The position numbers and the translations under genes were made by a program. A stretch of 64,000 nucleotides of DNA from Progne subis subis (taxonomy: Eukaryota; Chordata; Aves; Passeriformes; Hirundinidae). The notes beneath the pieces were generated by a model. It saw only the letters and a program-made list of their open reading frames with translations, did no database searches and was not told where the DNA came from. Positions within the stretch are counted from its first letter, which is position 1. Every line of letters starts with the position of its first letter. Below are positions 1 through 11,379 of the stretch, piece by piece. The stretch is taken from the NCBI GenBank assembly GCA_022316685.1, contig JAKJHU010001339.1, positions 16,379 to 80,378 of the forward strand, read 5' to 3'.

Positions 1-835
1 CCGACCAATGGCGAGAATTACATCCACCGGTGCGTGGGGGAGGGGCTGGAGGGGAGGGGGAGGGGTGAGCGGGGGTGGGGGAGGGGCTCCAAGGGTGGGG
101 GAGGGGGAAATATCCCCAGAATTCCGGGTGGATTTGGGGAGAAACTGGGAAAAAATGGAGGTTTGGGTGGGTGGGGATCCAAGGGTGGGGGAGGGGCTGG
201 GGAGATGGGGGAGGGGGGGGAAACCTTGGAATTTTGGGTGAATTTTGGGGGAAATTGGGGAAAATTGAAGGTTTGGGTTGGTGGGGGAGGGTCAGATTGG
301 AGGGGGAGGGGCTTCAAGGGTGGGGGAGGGGCTGTGGGAGTGGGGGAGGGGAAAAAAACCCCAAAATTCCAGAGGTTCTGGGGCAGAAATTGGGGCAAAA
401 TTGTAGGTTTGGATGGGTGGAGGAGGGGCAGATTGGAGGGGGAGGGGCTCCAAGGGAGGGGCTCCAAGGGAGGGGGAAGGGCCCAAAGGGTGGGGGAGGG
501 GGAAAAAACCCCCAGAATTCTGGGACTATTTCAGGTGAAATTGGGAGAAAATGAAGATTTGGATGGGTGGGGGAGGGGCAGATTGGAGGGGGAGGGGCTT
601 CAGGGGAGGGGGAGGGGAAAAAAACCCCAGAATTCCAGAGGTTTTGGGGGAGAAATTGGGAGAAAATGGAGGTTTGAGTGGGTGGGGGAGGGGAAAATGG
701 GGTGGGGCTCCAAGGGAGGGGGAGGGGAAAAAAACCCCACCCCAAATTTTGGGTGGATTTGGGGAGAAATTGGGAAAAATTAAAGGTTTGGATGGGTGGG
801 GGAGGGGCGGGGGTTCCCACTAGATTGTTCCCTGA
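1..835. repeat. G-rich minisatellite
   Basis: Irregular tandem array built on GGGTGGGGGAGGGGCT and GAAATTGGGAGAAAATG modules; the plus strand is dense in G runs of 4-8. All six-frame reading frames here are glycine- or proline-rich by-products of the repeat. The array has strong G-quadruplex potential on the plus strand. No gene seen. Confidence 0.9.
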
Positions 836-1360
836 AATACGAATTTTTTTCCCCAAATAATCCGGGTTTTGAGCGGAATTTTTCCTTCATTTTCCCACCA
901 AATTTCCCCTTAAAAAATCCCAATTTCTTCCCCCCAAATTCATTTTTTGGAGCAGATTTTCCTATCATTTCCCCACCATCTTTTCCCCATCAAATCCTGT
1001 TTTTCCCCCAAAAAAATCTTTTTTTAATAGATTTTTCCCAAAAAAATTCATTTTCTTGACCGGATTCTCCCCTCATTTTTCCACCATCTTTTCCCCATAA
1101 AATCCCAATTTTTTCCCCAAAAAATTCATTTTTTGGAGTAAATTTTCCCATCATTTCCCCACCATCTATTCCCCATAAAATCCCAACTTTTCCCCCCAAA
1201 TTCCGTTTTTCCAGCAGATTCTTTTTCATTCTTTTCCTCTTTAACCCCCCAATCTCCCCTGTCAACACTCCAAATTTTCCCCATAAAATCCTGATTTTTT
1301 TCCCCCCAAATTCCCCATTTTTTCCCCCCAAATCCCCATTTCCTCCCGGATTTTTTGTCC
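836..1360. repeat. C/T-rich diverged tandem repeat
   Basis: Repeats of about 120 bp containing TTCCCCACCATCTTTTCCCC and AAAATCCCAATTTTTTCCCC modules. The plus strand is pyrimidine-rich. It looks like intron of the local type seen throughout the window; no coding potential. Confidence 0.7.
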
Positions 1361-1389
1361 ATTTCCCCATTAACCCCTCGTTTCCCGTT

Positions 1390-1575
1390 TTTCCCGGAAT
1401 TCCCGCAGTTCCCGCTCCGGCCGCAAGGGCGGCGCCGGCGGCGCGGTGCCGGAGGAGGACAAACGGCCGCTGGCGCCATCGAGCCCTTCTCCAGCGCGGC
1501 CGTGGAGGAGCTGCCGCTCAGCGCCGCGGCCTCAGCGCACAGCGCCCTTGGCGCCTCCTGCCTTTGCCGCTTGTT
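1390..1575 (+). other. GC-rich exon-like island, gene unidentified
   Basis: An abrupt CpG-rich stretch between two low-complexity tracts, like the true exons elsewhere in this window. Plus-strand frames give VPEEDKRPLAP in one frame and IEPFSSAAVEELPLSAAAS in another, as if one base were missing between them. No family is recognised. A minus-strand reading is arginine/proline-rich and less protein-like. It may be an exon of a plus-strand gene whose poly(A) signal would be at 2,665, but that link is a guess. Confidence 0.35.
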
Positions 1576-2490
1576 ACCCTTTGTTCTGGATTTTGCTTTT
1601 TGTATTTTTTCAGGGGTTTTTTGGATTTTTTTAGGGGTGTTTTTAGATTTTTTTTCAGATTCTCCCCCCTTTTTTTTTTTTCTGATTTTTTTTCATATTT
1701 TATTTCTGGTTTTTTTCTGATTTTTTCCCATTTTTCTTCCCTTTTTTTTCCATTTTCTTCCCCTTTTTCCCATTTTCTTCCCCCTTTTTTCCCTGTTTTC
1801 CCCATTTTTTTTTCCTGATCTTTTGTCTATTATTTTCTGAATTTTTTTCCCATTTTCTTCCCCTTTTTTCCCTGTTTTCTCCCTTTTTTCCTGATCTTTT
1901 TCCCCATTTTCTTCCCCTGTTTTCCCCCTTCTTTCTGATTTTTTTCTTGGTTTTTTTCTGATTTTTTTCAGGTTTTTTCTTATTTTTTCTGATTTCTTCC
2001 CATTTCCTTCCTCTTTTTTCCCTGCTTTTCCCCCCTTTCTTTCTGATTTTTTTTTCTGATTTTTTTCCCTTTTTCTTCCGATTTTTTCCCAATTTTTTCT
2101 GATTTTTTTCTACTATTTTCTGATTTTCTTTATCCATTTTCTTCTCCCTTTTTCCATGTTTTTCCCCTTTTTTTTCTGTGTTTTTTCCCCTGTTTTTTTC
2201 TGAATTTTTAAATTTTATTTCATTTAATTTCATTTTTTTCCCCATTTCCCCGCTTTTTTCTCTCCCATTTTTCCCTTATTTCCCCAATTCTGGGGTTTTT
2301 TTAACCCCGTCCTTCCCGGTTTTCCCCTTTCCCCCCATTTTCTTAAGTCAATTTTAGGGGTTTTATTCCCAAAAATCGTCACTTTTTTTTTAAAAGGGGC
2401 CCCACCCCCATTTTCCCTCAATTTTTAGGAGTTTTTTTAAGGAATTTTGGGATTTTTGGGGGGTGTTTTTAAAACTTCTCCTCCCCCCCA
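1576..2490. repeat. T-rich low-complexity tract
   Basis: Long run of TTTTTTCTGATTTTTTTC and TTCCCATTTTCTTCCCC modules, plus strand pyrimidine-only over hundreds of bases. Lysine-rich minus-strand frames are artefacts of the composition. No gene seen. Confidence 0.8.
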
Positions 2491-2515
2491 CCCTGGTTTT
2501 ATTCCATTTTGTTTT

Positions 2516-2630
2516 TAGGATAAAAGTCACTTTTCCGGGATTTTTCTGGGATTTTTACTTTTTGGATAAAAGTCACTTTTCCGGGATTTTTCTGGGATTT
2601 TTATTTTTTGGATAAACGTCACTTTTCGGT
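2516..2630. repeat. 46 bp tandem repeat
   Basis: About two and a half copies of a unit containing ATAAAAGTCACTTTTCCGGG followed by ATTTTTCTGGGATTTTTA. Confidence 0.8.
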
Positions 2631-2664
2631 CCCCCGTCCCCCTTTTGTAGTGTTTATTTATTCA

Positions 2665-2670
2665 AATAAA
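2665..2670 (+). promoter_or_regulatory. possible poly(A) signal AATAAA
   Basis: AATAAA in an AT-rich context just after the tandem repeat; could end a plus-strand transcript containing the 1.39 kb island. No independent support. Confidence 0.25.
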
Positions 2671-2779
2671 ATCTATTTTGGGATAAAATTCCAAGGATTT
2701 TATCGGCAATCCGGGCTGGGGGGAGCGGTGGAGGGAAAATTCCGGGCGTTTTCTGGCAATTTTGGGACTTTCGGAGCTG

Positions 2780-3540
2780 GAATTTGGGTCCTAAGCTGGC
2801 CAAAATTGGGTTAAAAACCCAAAAATCCTCAAAATTCGGGTTCTGAGCCAGCCAAAATTGGGTTAAAACCCCAAAAATCCTCAACATTTGGGTCCAGGAC
2901 CTCTGAAAACACCAAAATTTAGGTTTTGATCCCCCAAAATCCTCAAAATTTGGGTCCCCAAAATCAAAGCGAAATGACCAAAATCCCACAAAATCCTTCC
3001 AAATTTTGGTTCCGAAGCCCTCGAGATCCCTGAATTTGGGTCTGAACCCCCCCAAAATTTCACCCTCGAGCCCCTGGGATCCCCAAATTCGGCTCCTGGA
3101 ATCTCTGAGCTCCCAAAATTTGGGGTCTGAGCGTCCCAAAATTTGGTTCTGAACCCCTCAAACCCCCCAAATTCAGCTCTGAATCCCCCAAATTTTGGAT
3201 CCAAGCCTCTCAAATTTTGGATCCAGACCTCTCAGGCTCCTCAAATTTAGGTCCAAACCCTCCAAATTTTGGATCCAAACCCCTCAGGCCCCCCAAATTC
3301 GGGTACAATTTGCCCAATTTTGGTTCCAACCTCGCACAATTTTGGTTCCAAACCCCTCAATTCCCCCAAATTCGGTTCCAAACCCTCCAAATTTTGGATC
3401 CAATCCCCTCAACCCCCCCAAATTCAGTTCCAAACCCCCCAAATTTTGGATCCAGACCCCTCAATCTCCCCAAATTTAGGTCAGTGCCCCCCAAATTTTG
3501 GATCCGAACCCCCAAGTTCTGTTCCTGACCCCTCAGGGCT
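2780..3540. repeat. 40-50 bp minisatellite
   Basis: Tandem units built on CCAAATTTTGGATCCAAACC and CCTCAAATTCGG modules. From about 3,413 onward the same sequence is found, inverted, at the right edge of the window, so this array spans the outer visible limit of the palindrome. Confidence 0.8.
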
Positions 3541-3639
3541 CCATCGCCGCCCACAGCCGCCCGGAGCCTCCAGCCCTCCTCGGTGTCCCCCGCATCCGCC
3601 TGCGGCTCCCGGCGTGTCCCGGGTGTCCCGTGTGCCCTG

Positions 3640-4904
3640 GGTATCCCGTGTGTCCCAGCTGTGCCATGTGTCCCAGTTATCCCAGTTATCCCGTGTGTCC
3701 CAGTTATCCCAGTTATCCCAGTTATCCCGCGTGTCCCAGTTATCCCAGTTATCCCAGTTATCCCGTGTGTCCCAGTTATCCCAGTTATCCCGCGTGTCCC
3801 AGTTATCCCAGTTATCCCGTGTGTCCCAGTTATCCCAGTTATCCCAGTTATCCTGCGTATCCCAGTTATCCCAGTTATCCCGTGTGTCCCAGTTATCCCA
3901 GTTATCCCAGTTATCCCACGTGTCCCAGTTATCCCGTGTGTCCCAGTTATCCCGTGTGTCCCAGTTATCCCAGTTACCCCAGCTGTGCTGGCTGTCCCAG
4001 TTATCCCAGTTGCCCCAGTTACCCCAGATATGCCATGTGTCCCGGTTCCCCCGGCTATCCCGGTTCTCCCATGGGTTACCCCACTTCTTATCCTGTCGGT
4101 TCCCCTGGTTATCCTGGTTATCCCATGGGTTGCCTTGGTTCTCCTGTGGGTTCTCTCATCAGTTATCCCGGTTCTCCCGTTGGTTATCCCATCAGTTCTT
4201 GTGGCTATCCCGTCTATCCTGGTTCTCCCATGGGTTCCCATCCTGTGGGTTCTCCTGTCAGTCCCCTCAGCTATCCCAGTTCTCCCATCAATTATCCCTG
4301 TTCTCCCGTGGGTTCTCCCATTGGTTCCCCCGGTTCTCCCATCGGTTTTCCCATCTATCCCAGTTCTCCCATGGGTTCTCCCATCGGTTTACCCATCTAT
4401 CCCACTTCTCCTATGAGTTCTCCCATGGGTTCTCCTGGTTGTTATCCCATCAATTATCCCGGTTCTCCCATCAATTATCCCTGTTCTCCCGTGGGTTATC
4501 CTGATTCCCCCATCGGTTATCCCGGTTGTTCCCCTATCGGTTATCTCGTCTCTCCCAGTTCTCCCATCTATCCCGGTTCTCCCATCAATTATCCTGTCAG
4601 GTTATCCCGGTTCTCCCATCGGTTATCCTGGTTCCCCCGTTGGCTATCCCGGTTGTTCTCCCATCGGTTATCCCAGTTCTCCCATGGTTTATCCCAGTTC
4701 CCATCCCATCGGTTATCCCGGTTCTCCCTGTTCTCCCGTTGGTTCCCCCGGCTGTCCCTGTTACCCCACGGCTTCTCTGGTCAGCTATCCCGGTTCTCCC
4801 ATGGCTTCCCCCGGCTATCCCGGTTCTCCCGTGTGTTCTCGGTGTGTTCTCCCGGTTGTTCCCATCCCATGGTTCATCCCGGTTGTTATCCCGGTTCTCC
4901 CCTC
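3640..4904. repeat. CAGTTATCC / GGTTCTCCCAT minisatellite, left arm
   Basis: First half is a 9 bp CCCAGTTAT array with interspersed CCCGTGTGT units; second half is a related array of GGTTCTCCCAT and GGTTATCCC units. Several long overlapping reading frames result from the period being a multiple of three; they are not genes. The array begins right after the last recognisable codons of the HARBI1-like gene on the minus strand. Confidence 0.9.
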
Positions 4905-5239
4905 GTTTCTCCCTGCCGGCAGCGGGTCCCCGCGCAGCTGGCACAGGTTGTGCAGCAGGACGCGGCTCAGCAGCGGCGTGGGCAGGAGCCGCAGCTCGGT
5001 GTCGTTGCGCTCGCCCAGGCAGCGCCGGCGCCCGCGCAGCCGCCGCAGCGCCGCACGCGCCTCCCGTGCAGCCAGCGCTGCGGCGCGGTTAAACCGCCCC
5101 TCCCCCGCCCCAGGCCCCTCCCCGCCCCTCCCCCTCCCGGAAAGGCCGCAGCAGCCAGGGCAGGAGCGGATCCCGGGCGGAGCCCAGGAAATAGGGAGCG
5201 ACGGGCGGGGCGGCAGCGGCGCAGGGGAGGCGCCCGCCG

Positions 5240-6120
5240 GGATTTCTGGTGGAATTCCTGGGCTTTTCAGTGGGATTTCCCCAGTTTTCGGTGGAATTTC
5301 CTAAATTTGTGGCAATATTTCCCAAGTTTCCAGCGGAATTTCCCGAGTTTTCAGCAAAATTTCCTGAGTTTCCGCGGGAATTTCTGGAGTTTTTGGTGGA
5401 ATTTCGTGAGTTTTCGGCAGAATTTCCTGAATTTCTGGTAAAATTTCCCAAGTTTCCAGTGGAATTCCCTGAATTTCTAGTAGAATTCCCCAAGTTTCCG
5501 GTGGAATTTCCCGAGTTTCTGGCAGAATTTCCCAAGTTTCTGGTAAAATTCCCCGTGTTTCCAGTGGAACTCCCTGAATTTACGCAAAAATTCCCCAAGT
5601 TTCCAGTGGAATTTCCCAAGTTTTTGGCAGAATTCCCTGAATTTCCAGTAAGATTCCCCGAGTTTCCAGTGGAATTCCCCAAGTTTCCGGTGGAATTCCC
5701 TCAATTTCTGGTAAAATTCCCCAAGTTTCCAGTGGAATTTCCCGAGTTTCCGGTGGAACTCTCTGAATTTCCGGTAAGATTCCCCAAGTTTTCAGTGGAA
5801 TTTTCTAAATTTTCAGCAAAATGTCCCCAGTCTGCAGCAGAGTTTCCCAAATTTACAGCTAGGTTGCTGGGATTTCTGGTGGAATTTCCTGGATCCTCAG
5901 CGGGGTCCCTGGGATTTAGAGAATTTCCTGATTTTTCAGCAAAATTTCCCCAATTTCCAGCAGCATTCCCCCAATTTCCAGGGGAATTCTCTGAATTTCC
6001 AGAATCCCCCAGATTGCCAGCCAAATGTCCTGAATTTCCAACAAAATTCCCCAATTCTCCAGCAAAACTCCCCGAATTTGCCGATTTTCCACCCGAACTC
6101 CCAGAATTTCCGTCAGAATT
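5240..6120. repeat. 21 bp minisatellite inside HARBI1-like gene, left
   Basis: Units of 21 bp (consensus AGTTTCCAGTGGAATTTCCC) fill the interval between the second and third coding blocks. The period gives an open plus-strand frame of seven-residue repeats (KFPVEFP-like) that is not a protein. Confidence 0.85.
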
Positions 6121-6789
6121 CCCGGAATTCCCGGCGCATTCCTGTCCCCGCTGGTGCTGGAGGTGTCGGAAGAGTGCCGAGTGCCTCGGCGTTGTTCCTG
6201 GCCGCTGGAATTCCACGTTCCAGAGGCAGCCGCGCGTCCGCCGTGGCCTGGAGCGTCAGCGCGTGCCGCCGCGCCCCGATCGTCGCGATTGTCGCGACAG
6301 CCGCGCCCGGCGGGGGGCGCCCGGATCGGGATCTGGAGCCGGGCCAGGACCCGGCCAGCTGCGGCAGCGGGAACGGGGAATCCGGGGAATCCGGCAATCC
6401 CGGCGAATCCAGGAATTCCAGGACTGCGGCTGGCTCCGGAGGGATTTCCCCATGGAATCTGGGGGTTTCCGGAATTTTCCGATGGAATTTGGGGATTTCC
6501 CGACGGGATCCGGGAGTTCCCGGAATTTTCCAACGGATTTCTGGAATTTTCCAGCTCCGCTCGGGACTTCCTGAAGTCTTCCCACACAATCCCAGCCTCC
6601 CGGGACCTCTTGGGCGGAATTCCCGAGTTTTCCTCCTCCTTCCCGGGGCTCTCCTGGGCGGAATTCCACATTTTTGGGTTTTTCTGGGTGTTTCCCACCG
6701 GGTTTTTCCTCCTCCTGCCGCTCCTCCCGGAGCTTCCCGCCGGGATTTGGGATCCCAGTCCCAAGATCTGTAAGTTTTGAGCAGAATCC

Positions 6790-7140
6790 TCCAGGATTTG
6801 GGATTTTGTCCCCAAAAGCTGGGATTGTCCCCAAAAGGCTCGAGTCCTGCCGGAATTTCGGATCCCGACCCGAAAAGTTGTGAATTTTGCCCAGAATCCA
6901 TTGATATTTGGGATTTCTCCCCCAGAAGTGGCAAATTTTGCCCGGAATCCTCCAGGATTTGGGAATTCTCTCCCCACAGTCCTGATTTCTGCCCGGAATC
7001 CGTCAATATCTGTGAATTCTCCCCACAAAGTCCCGATTTCCGCCCAGAATATGTCGATATTTGGGAATTCTCCCCACAAAGTCCCGATTTCCGCCCGGAA
7101 TCTGTGGATATTTGGGAATTCTCCTCCCAATCCCGCTGTT
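6790..7140. repeat. 45-50 bp intronic minisatellite, left
   Basis: Repeats containing TTTGGGAATTCTCCCCAC and GTCCCGATTTCCGCCC between the first and second HARBI1-like coding blocks. The right-arm copy is at about 59,815-60,150. Confidence 0.8.
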
Positions 7141-7679
7141 TCTCCCCAGGAGCCTCCGGGACGCCGCAGCTCCTCGCCAGCATCTGCCTCCAATCCCCGC
7201 CCAGGCTGCGGCTCCGCTCGGGGTCCCTGGGCAGGTGCAGCCTCGGCCCTTCCTCCTCCTCCTCCTCCTCCTCCTCCTCCTCCTCCTGCTCCTCCCCGTC
7301 CCGGCCCAGGATCACCACCACGGCCCCGCAGACGTCGCGCAGGATTTTACACACCGAGCTGCGGGACACTCCGAAGGTGGCTTCCAGCGCCCGGTACTCG
7401 GTGACGGCTCCCGGGCGCCACAGGGTGAGCGCCGGGCGCACCTCGGCCGGCACCGCTCTCCTCACGGCCGTGTCGCGCCGCCCGATCGCCGGCCTCAGTC
7501 GCGACACCCGCGCGTCGAAAGCGGCCGGGAGGAGGCGGAAGCGCTCGCTCCCCTCGCGCCGCCCCGCGCTTTCTCCCACACCGAGGCCCAGAAGGCGGAG
7601 CCGCGGGCGCGGCTCTTCCCGCCCTGCGCTCACTCCGCCCCTCAGCCAACCGCATTTCACCGCTTTAACTGACAGGTGG

Positions 7680-7735
7680 ATGAACCAATCAGATGCTGGC
7701 ACACGTGATTGGCAGCCGGGGCAAGCCAATCAGCG
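7680..7735 (-). promoter_or_regulatory. NF-Y/E-box promoter cluster of HARBI1-like gene, left
   Basis: Three CCAAT boxes (7,685; 7,708 in reverse; 7,726) surround a CACGTG E-box at 7,702. Spacing of about 20 bp between CCAAT boxes is typical of an NF-Y-bound core promoter. It lies at the 5' end of the HARBI1-like gene and overlaps the longest open frame, so translation probably starts further in. Confidence 0.55.
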
Positions 7736-7892
7736 CGCGTTTCTTGATACGCACAGCTACACGTTTCTATACGGAGCGAAGTGAGGCGAGAATTCCCCGA
7801 ATTCCCACAAAATTCCCGCCAGGATTTAAGGGAAATGGGAAAGGAGGGATCGTACCTGTCCCGGGGGAGGGGAAAGCGAGGCACGGAGTGGT

Positions 7893-8455
7893 TCCAGAGG
7901 GAGGAAATTCCCAGAATTCCCGCTGATTTTTTTTTTTTTTTGTACCTTCCAAGGGGGAAACTGAGGCACGGAGTGGTTTTTATTAGAGAATTCCCCAAAA
8001 ATCCTGGAATTCTGAGGGGGCGAGGGGTCTCTACTGTGATTTTGGAGGGAAACTGAGGCACGGGGAGGATTTCCCATTGAGAAAATTCCCCAAATTCCTG
8101 GGATTTCTGAGGGAGCCACTCCGATTCCTGGGAGGGAAACTGAGGCACGGCAAGGATTCTCGGTTAGAAAAGTCCCCAAATTCCTGGGATTTCTGAGGGA
8201 GCCACCCCGATTCCTGGGAAGGAAACTGAGGCACGGAGAGGACGGCCCCAGACCGAAAATTTCCCCCCAAAATCCCTGAAATATCCCAAAAAAATTCCAA
8301 AAAAATCACTGAAAAATCCCCCCCAAAATCACCAAAAATTGCCCCCCTAAACCCCACAAAAGTATCTTTAAAAAACCACAAAAAATTCCCCCCAAAACTC
8401 CCAGAAAAATCCTCAAAAATTGAAAAAAAAAAATCTCCAAAAACCACTAAAAATT
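7893..8455. repeat. flank repeat A (75 bp tandem units), left arm
   Basis: Three to four units of about 75 bp containing GGGAAACTGAGGCACGG and CCCCAAATTCCTGGGATTTC, then an A/C-rich tail. This flank abuts the 5' end of the truncated ERV. A second copy lies in the spacer at 21,585-22,065, and an inverted one in the right arm at 58,486-59,046. Confidence 0.85.
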
Positions 8456-8554
8456 AAGAAAAACTGAGCTGGAGCGGAGGATCTTACCCTAGGAGACCCT
8501 CTAGTTATAATGAAACTAGGGAACAAAAAACAAAAAACAGAAAAAAAAAAAAAA

Positions 8555-8785
8555 GTTTTGATAAACACAGGGGCAACATATTCAGTGTTAAATAAAACTT
8601 TAATACCAATAACAGATGATTATGTTATGGTAAAAGGAGTAACTGGCCAATCTGAAAAAGCCTGTTTTTGTAGGCCATTGAAATATAAACTTGGGAAACA
8701 ATTGGGAATTCACAGGTTTTTATATATGCCCAAGCCTCCATCAGCACTTTTGGGCAGGGATCTATTGGAACTATTAGACGTGGGG
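8555..8785 (+). pseudogene. ERV protease remnant, left
   Basis: Partial retroviral aspartic protease with the flap-to-dimer region and a terminal SALLGRDLLE-type motif. The active-site triplet reads Asn-Thr-Gly where the family has Asp-Thr-Gly, so catalysis would be lost. It runs into a 37-base A tract at 8,786-8,822 that destroys the frame. Confidence 0.75.
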
Positions 8786-8825
<40 letters not shown>

Positions 8826-9110
8826 AGAGAGCTTACTTTGGAGGTTGAGGACCAACAATATTGTTAATTTTTGTTAAGAATTGTTAAGCTTGATGTAGAT
8901 AACTAATGAGGCTAAAGTTAAAAGTGAAGGTGAGATTTACAGGAAAATAATAGATCAGGTATTTTCTGGGGTCTGAGCTTCTAACATACCAGGAGAGCAA
9001 AGAATGCACCCTCAGAGCAAGTTAAGTTAAAAAAACAACAAACAAACAAAAACAACTAGTTAGAGTTAAGCAACACGCCCTGAAGAACAGTTAAGGGATT
9101 AGCCCAGTGA

Positions 9111-9820
9111 TTGAATTTTTTTCCTGCTAAAAAGCCTGATGGATCACTAGCTGTTAATAGGATAACTGAGGATTTATACCCAGTGCTTCCCAACCCTTAC
9201 ACTTTGTTAACTTGTTTAACACCTGAACTAACATGGTTGATTGTTTTAGATTTAAAGGATGCTTTCTTTTGCCTTCCTCTCCATGAAGCCAGCCAGAAAA
9301 TTTTTGCATTTGACTAAAAAACTCAGCTCACATGGACAGGGCTTCTGCAGGAGTTTAAAAAAAAAAAAAAATTGCCCACCTTGTTTGGAGAACAACTAGC
9401 AAAAGATCTGGAATCCTGGGAAGCTCCATCAGGAAGACAACTCTTACAGTATGTGGACGACCTCCTGATAGCTACCAAAACTCAAGAGGCATGTCTGGAG
9501 TGGATGGTAAGCCTCCGAAACTTTTTGGGCCTACAGGGGTATCGCATATCCCAGAAGAAAGCCCAGATGGTGAAGCAGACAGTTATTTACTTGGGCTACG
9601 AGGTTAGTACTGGACCAAGAACCTTAGGACAGGATCACAAGGAAGCAATATGCCAGACCCCCAAACTCCAGACAGTAAAAGAACTGAGAACTTTTCTAGG
9701 CATGACAGGGTGGTGCAGACTGTGGATTTCTAACTGTGGGTTGTTTGTTAAACCTCTGTATGCCCTGATCACGGAAGGGAGCAGGGATCTCCAAAAGAAG
9801 CAACTCGAGCCTTTGACCAG
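9111..9820 (+). pseudogene. ERV reverse transcriptase remnant, left
   Basis: Reverse-transcriptase fingers and palm are visible. The segment with LDLKDAFF is at about 9,250, and the YVDD catalytic motif is at about 9,451. An in-frame stop follows the first part at about 9,315, and a 15-base A run at 9,357-9,371 shifts the frame before the palm. Dead as a polymerase. Confidence 0.85.
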
Positions 9821-10279
9821 CTAAAGAAGGCCCTCATGTCAGCTCCAGCCCTGGGACTTCCAGATGTGAGTAAACCATTCTTTTTGTTTTCCCATGAGAA
9901 GCAGGGGATTGCCTTGGGAATAGCAGCACAAAAGCTGGGCCTGTGTCACAGGGCAGTCGCCCAAGCAGCTGCATGCAGCAGCTAAGGAACGGCCAGGGTG
10001 CCTCAGAGCCATTGCAGCAGTGGCAGCGAACATCCAAGAGGCACCCAAGTTCACCCTAGGCCAGAAGATGACCATGCCAGTATCCCACACAGTGTCTGCA
10101 GTCCTAAAAGTGAAAGGGGGACATTGGCTCTCCCCACAGAGACTCCTGAAGTACCAAGCCATAATGGTAGAACGAGATGATGTTGAGATTGTGGTAACTA
10201 ACACTGTGAATCCAGCTTCCTTCCTCAGCAGGAGCGTGGGAGAACCAGTGATCCATGAGTGCCTGGAGGCCATCGAAGC

Positions 10280-10680
10280 CACCTGCTCCAGTTGCCTGGA
10301 TCTGAAGGACACCCTGCTAGAGAATACTGAGACCTGGTCCAGCGATGGAAGCAGCTGTGTCATCAGTGGAAGGCATGCTGGGTATGTGGTTACCATGAGC
10401 AGAGAGGTCATAGAGTCTGGACCATTACCAACCAACACCTCGGCACAGAAGGCTGAAATAACTGCCTGAACTCGGGCTTTAGAGCTGGCAAAAGGAAAGA
10501 AAGTAAATATCTACCCAGACTTAAGGTATGCATTTGGGGTAGTTCATGCACTTGGAGCCGTCTGGAAAGAAACAGGGCTGTTGAATTGACAAGGAAAAAA
10601 AGTATTAAACATGCACAAGAGATAATAAAACTGTTGGAGGCAGTCCAGCTACCTGAAAATGTAGCCATCATGCATATCTA
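10280..10680 (+). pseudogene. ERV RNase H remnant, left
   Basis: RNase H-like segment with the first catalytic Asp in an SSDGSS context (about 10,340) and a later AEITA helix, then a stop and a shifted continuation with a second Asp region. Interrupted several times. Confidence 0.7.
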
Positions 10681-11379
10681 AGCACACCAAAAAGTGAGCT
10701 CTGAATTGGAGGAAGAAGACAAGCTGGCGGGCAGAAAGGCAAAAGAAACCGCTAAAGGTGAGGTAACTGTTGAAACTGTTGAGGCAGCCTTAATTCCAGA
10801 TGAGCAGATTTCCATTGAAGGTAAGCCAAAGCACAGTATAAAGGACAAGAGGGGTGGGCTGTTACAGATAAAAGGAAAGGAAGACTTATATTCCCCTCTT
10901 ACATGCTATAGTCATTAGTGAAAGAGGAACATGAAAAAACACATTGGGGAATAGATGATTTGTATAATTATTTGAAGGATAGAATCATAGATAGAAATTT
11001 GTAAAATATAGTAATTTAGGTGACTTGCCAATGTAGCCTTTGCCTCCAAACTAATCGCAAGAGTATTTTTAAACCAAGGCTTGGGCAAATTGGGAAAAGA
11101 TATGTACTGGGCAGCAATAGCAAATTGATTTTTCAGTACTACCCAGGAAAAGAGGGTACTGATACCCATTGGGATTAACAGATACCTTTTCAGGGTGGCC
11201 AGAAGCTTTCCCTACCAGAACTGCCAAAGTGCAAGAGGTAACCAAAGCAATGTTATAAGAAATAATACCATGCTTTGGAGTCCCAGCCACAATGTTTTTA
11301 GATAGGGGGCCATATTTTATTTCAAAATTGTGCAGCAAATTAAGCAGCAAATTATAAAACTGGGGCTCAAACCAGAGAA

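Larger units (their letters stand above)
4905..7729 (-). pseudogene. HARBI1-like (Harbinger transposase-derived) gene, left arm
   Basis: Three GC-rich blocks on the minus strand resemble the vertebrate HARBI1 nuclease family. Block 1 (about 7,729-7,150) has a helix-turn-helix-like N-terminal domain with EYRALEATFGVSRSSVCKI, then a polyglutamate run. Block 2 (about 6,345-6,130) has HALTLQATADAR, then CLWNVEF and RPGTTPRHSALF in another frame. Block 3 (about 5,232-4,905) has YFLGSARDPLLPWLLRPF, then after a frame change RFNRAAALAARE and LLHNLCQLRGD, matching the end of the DDE nuclease domain. Frame changes lie inside blocks 2 and 3 and are shared with the right-arm copy. The intervening 'introns' are minisatellites. 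The family either acts as transposase or has been domesticated; DDE catalytic residues could not all be placed. Start codon uncertain because CCAAT boxes overlap the first codons. Confidence 0.6.

Noticed and set aside
3269..5441. Very long open frames (to about 650 codons) on both strands in the GTTATCCCA array
   Set aside because: They exist in several frames at once because repeat periods are multiples of three; low-complexity products, no domain.
5249..6574. Seven-residue KFPVEFP repeat protein
   Set aside because: 21 bp minisatellite between HARBI1-like coding blocks; opposite strand of the gene.
8786..8822. Poly(A) tail of a processed retrogene or LINE
   Set aside because: It lies inside retroviral pol with homologous pol sequence on both sides and no target-site duplication, so it is an expanded homopolymer.
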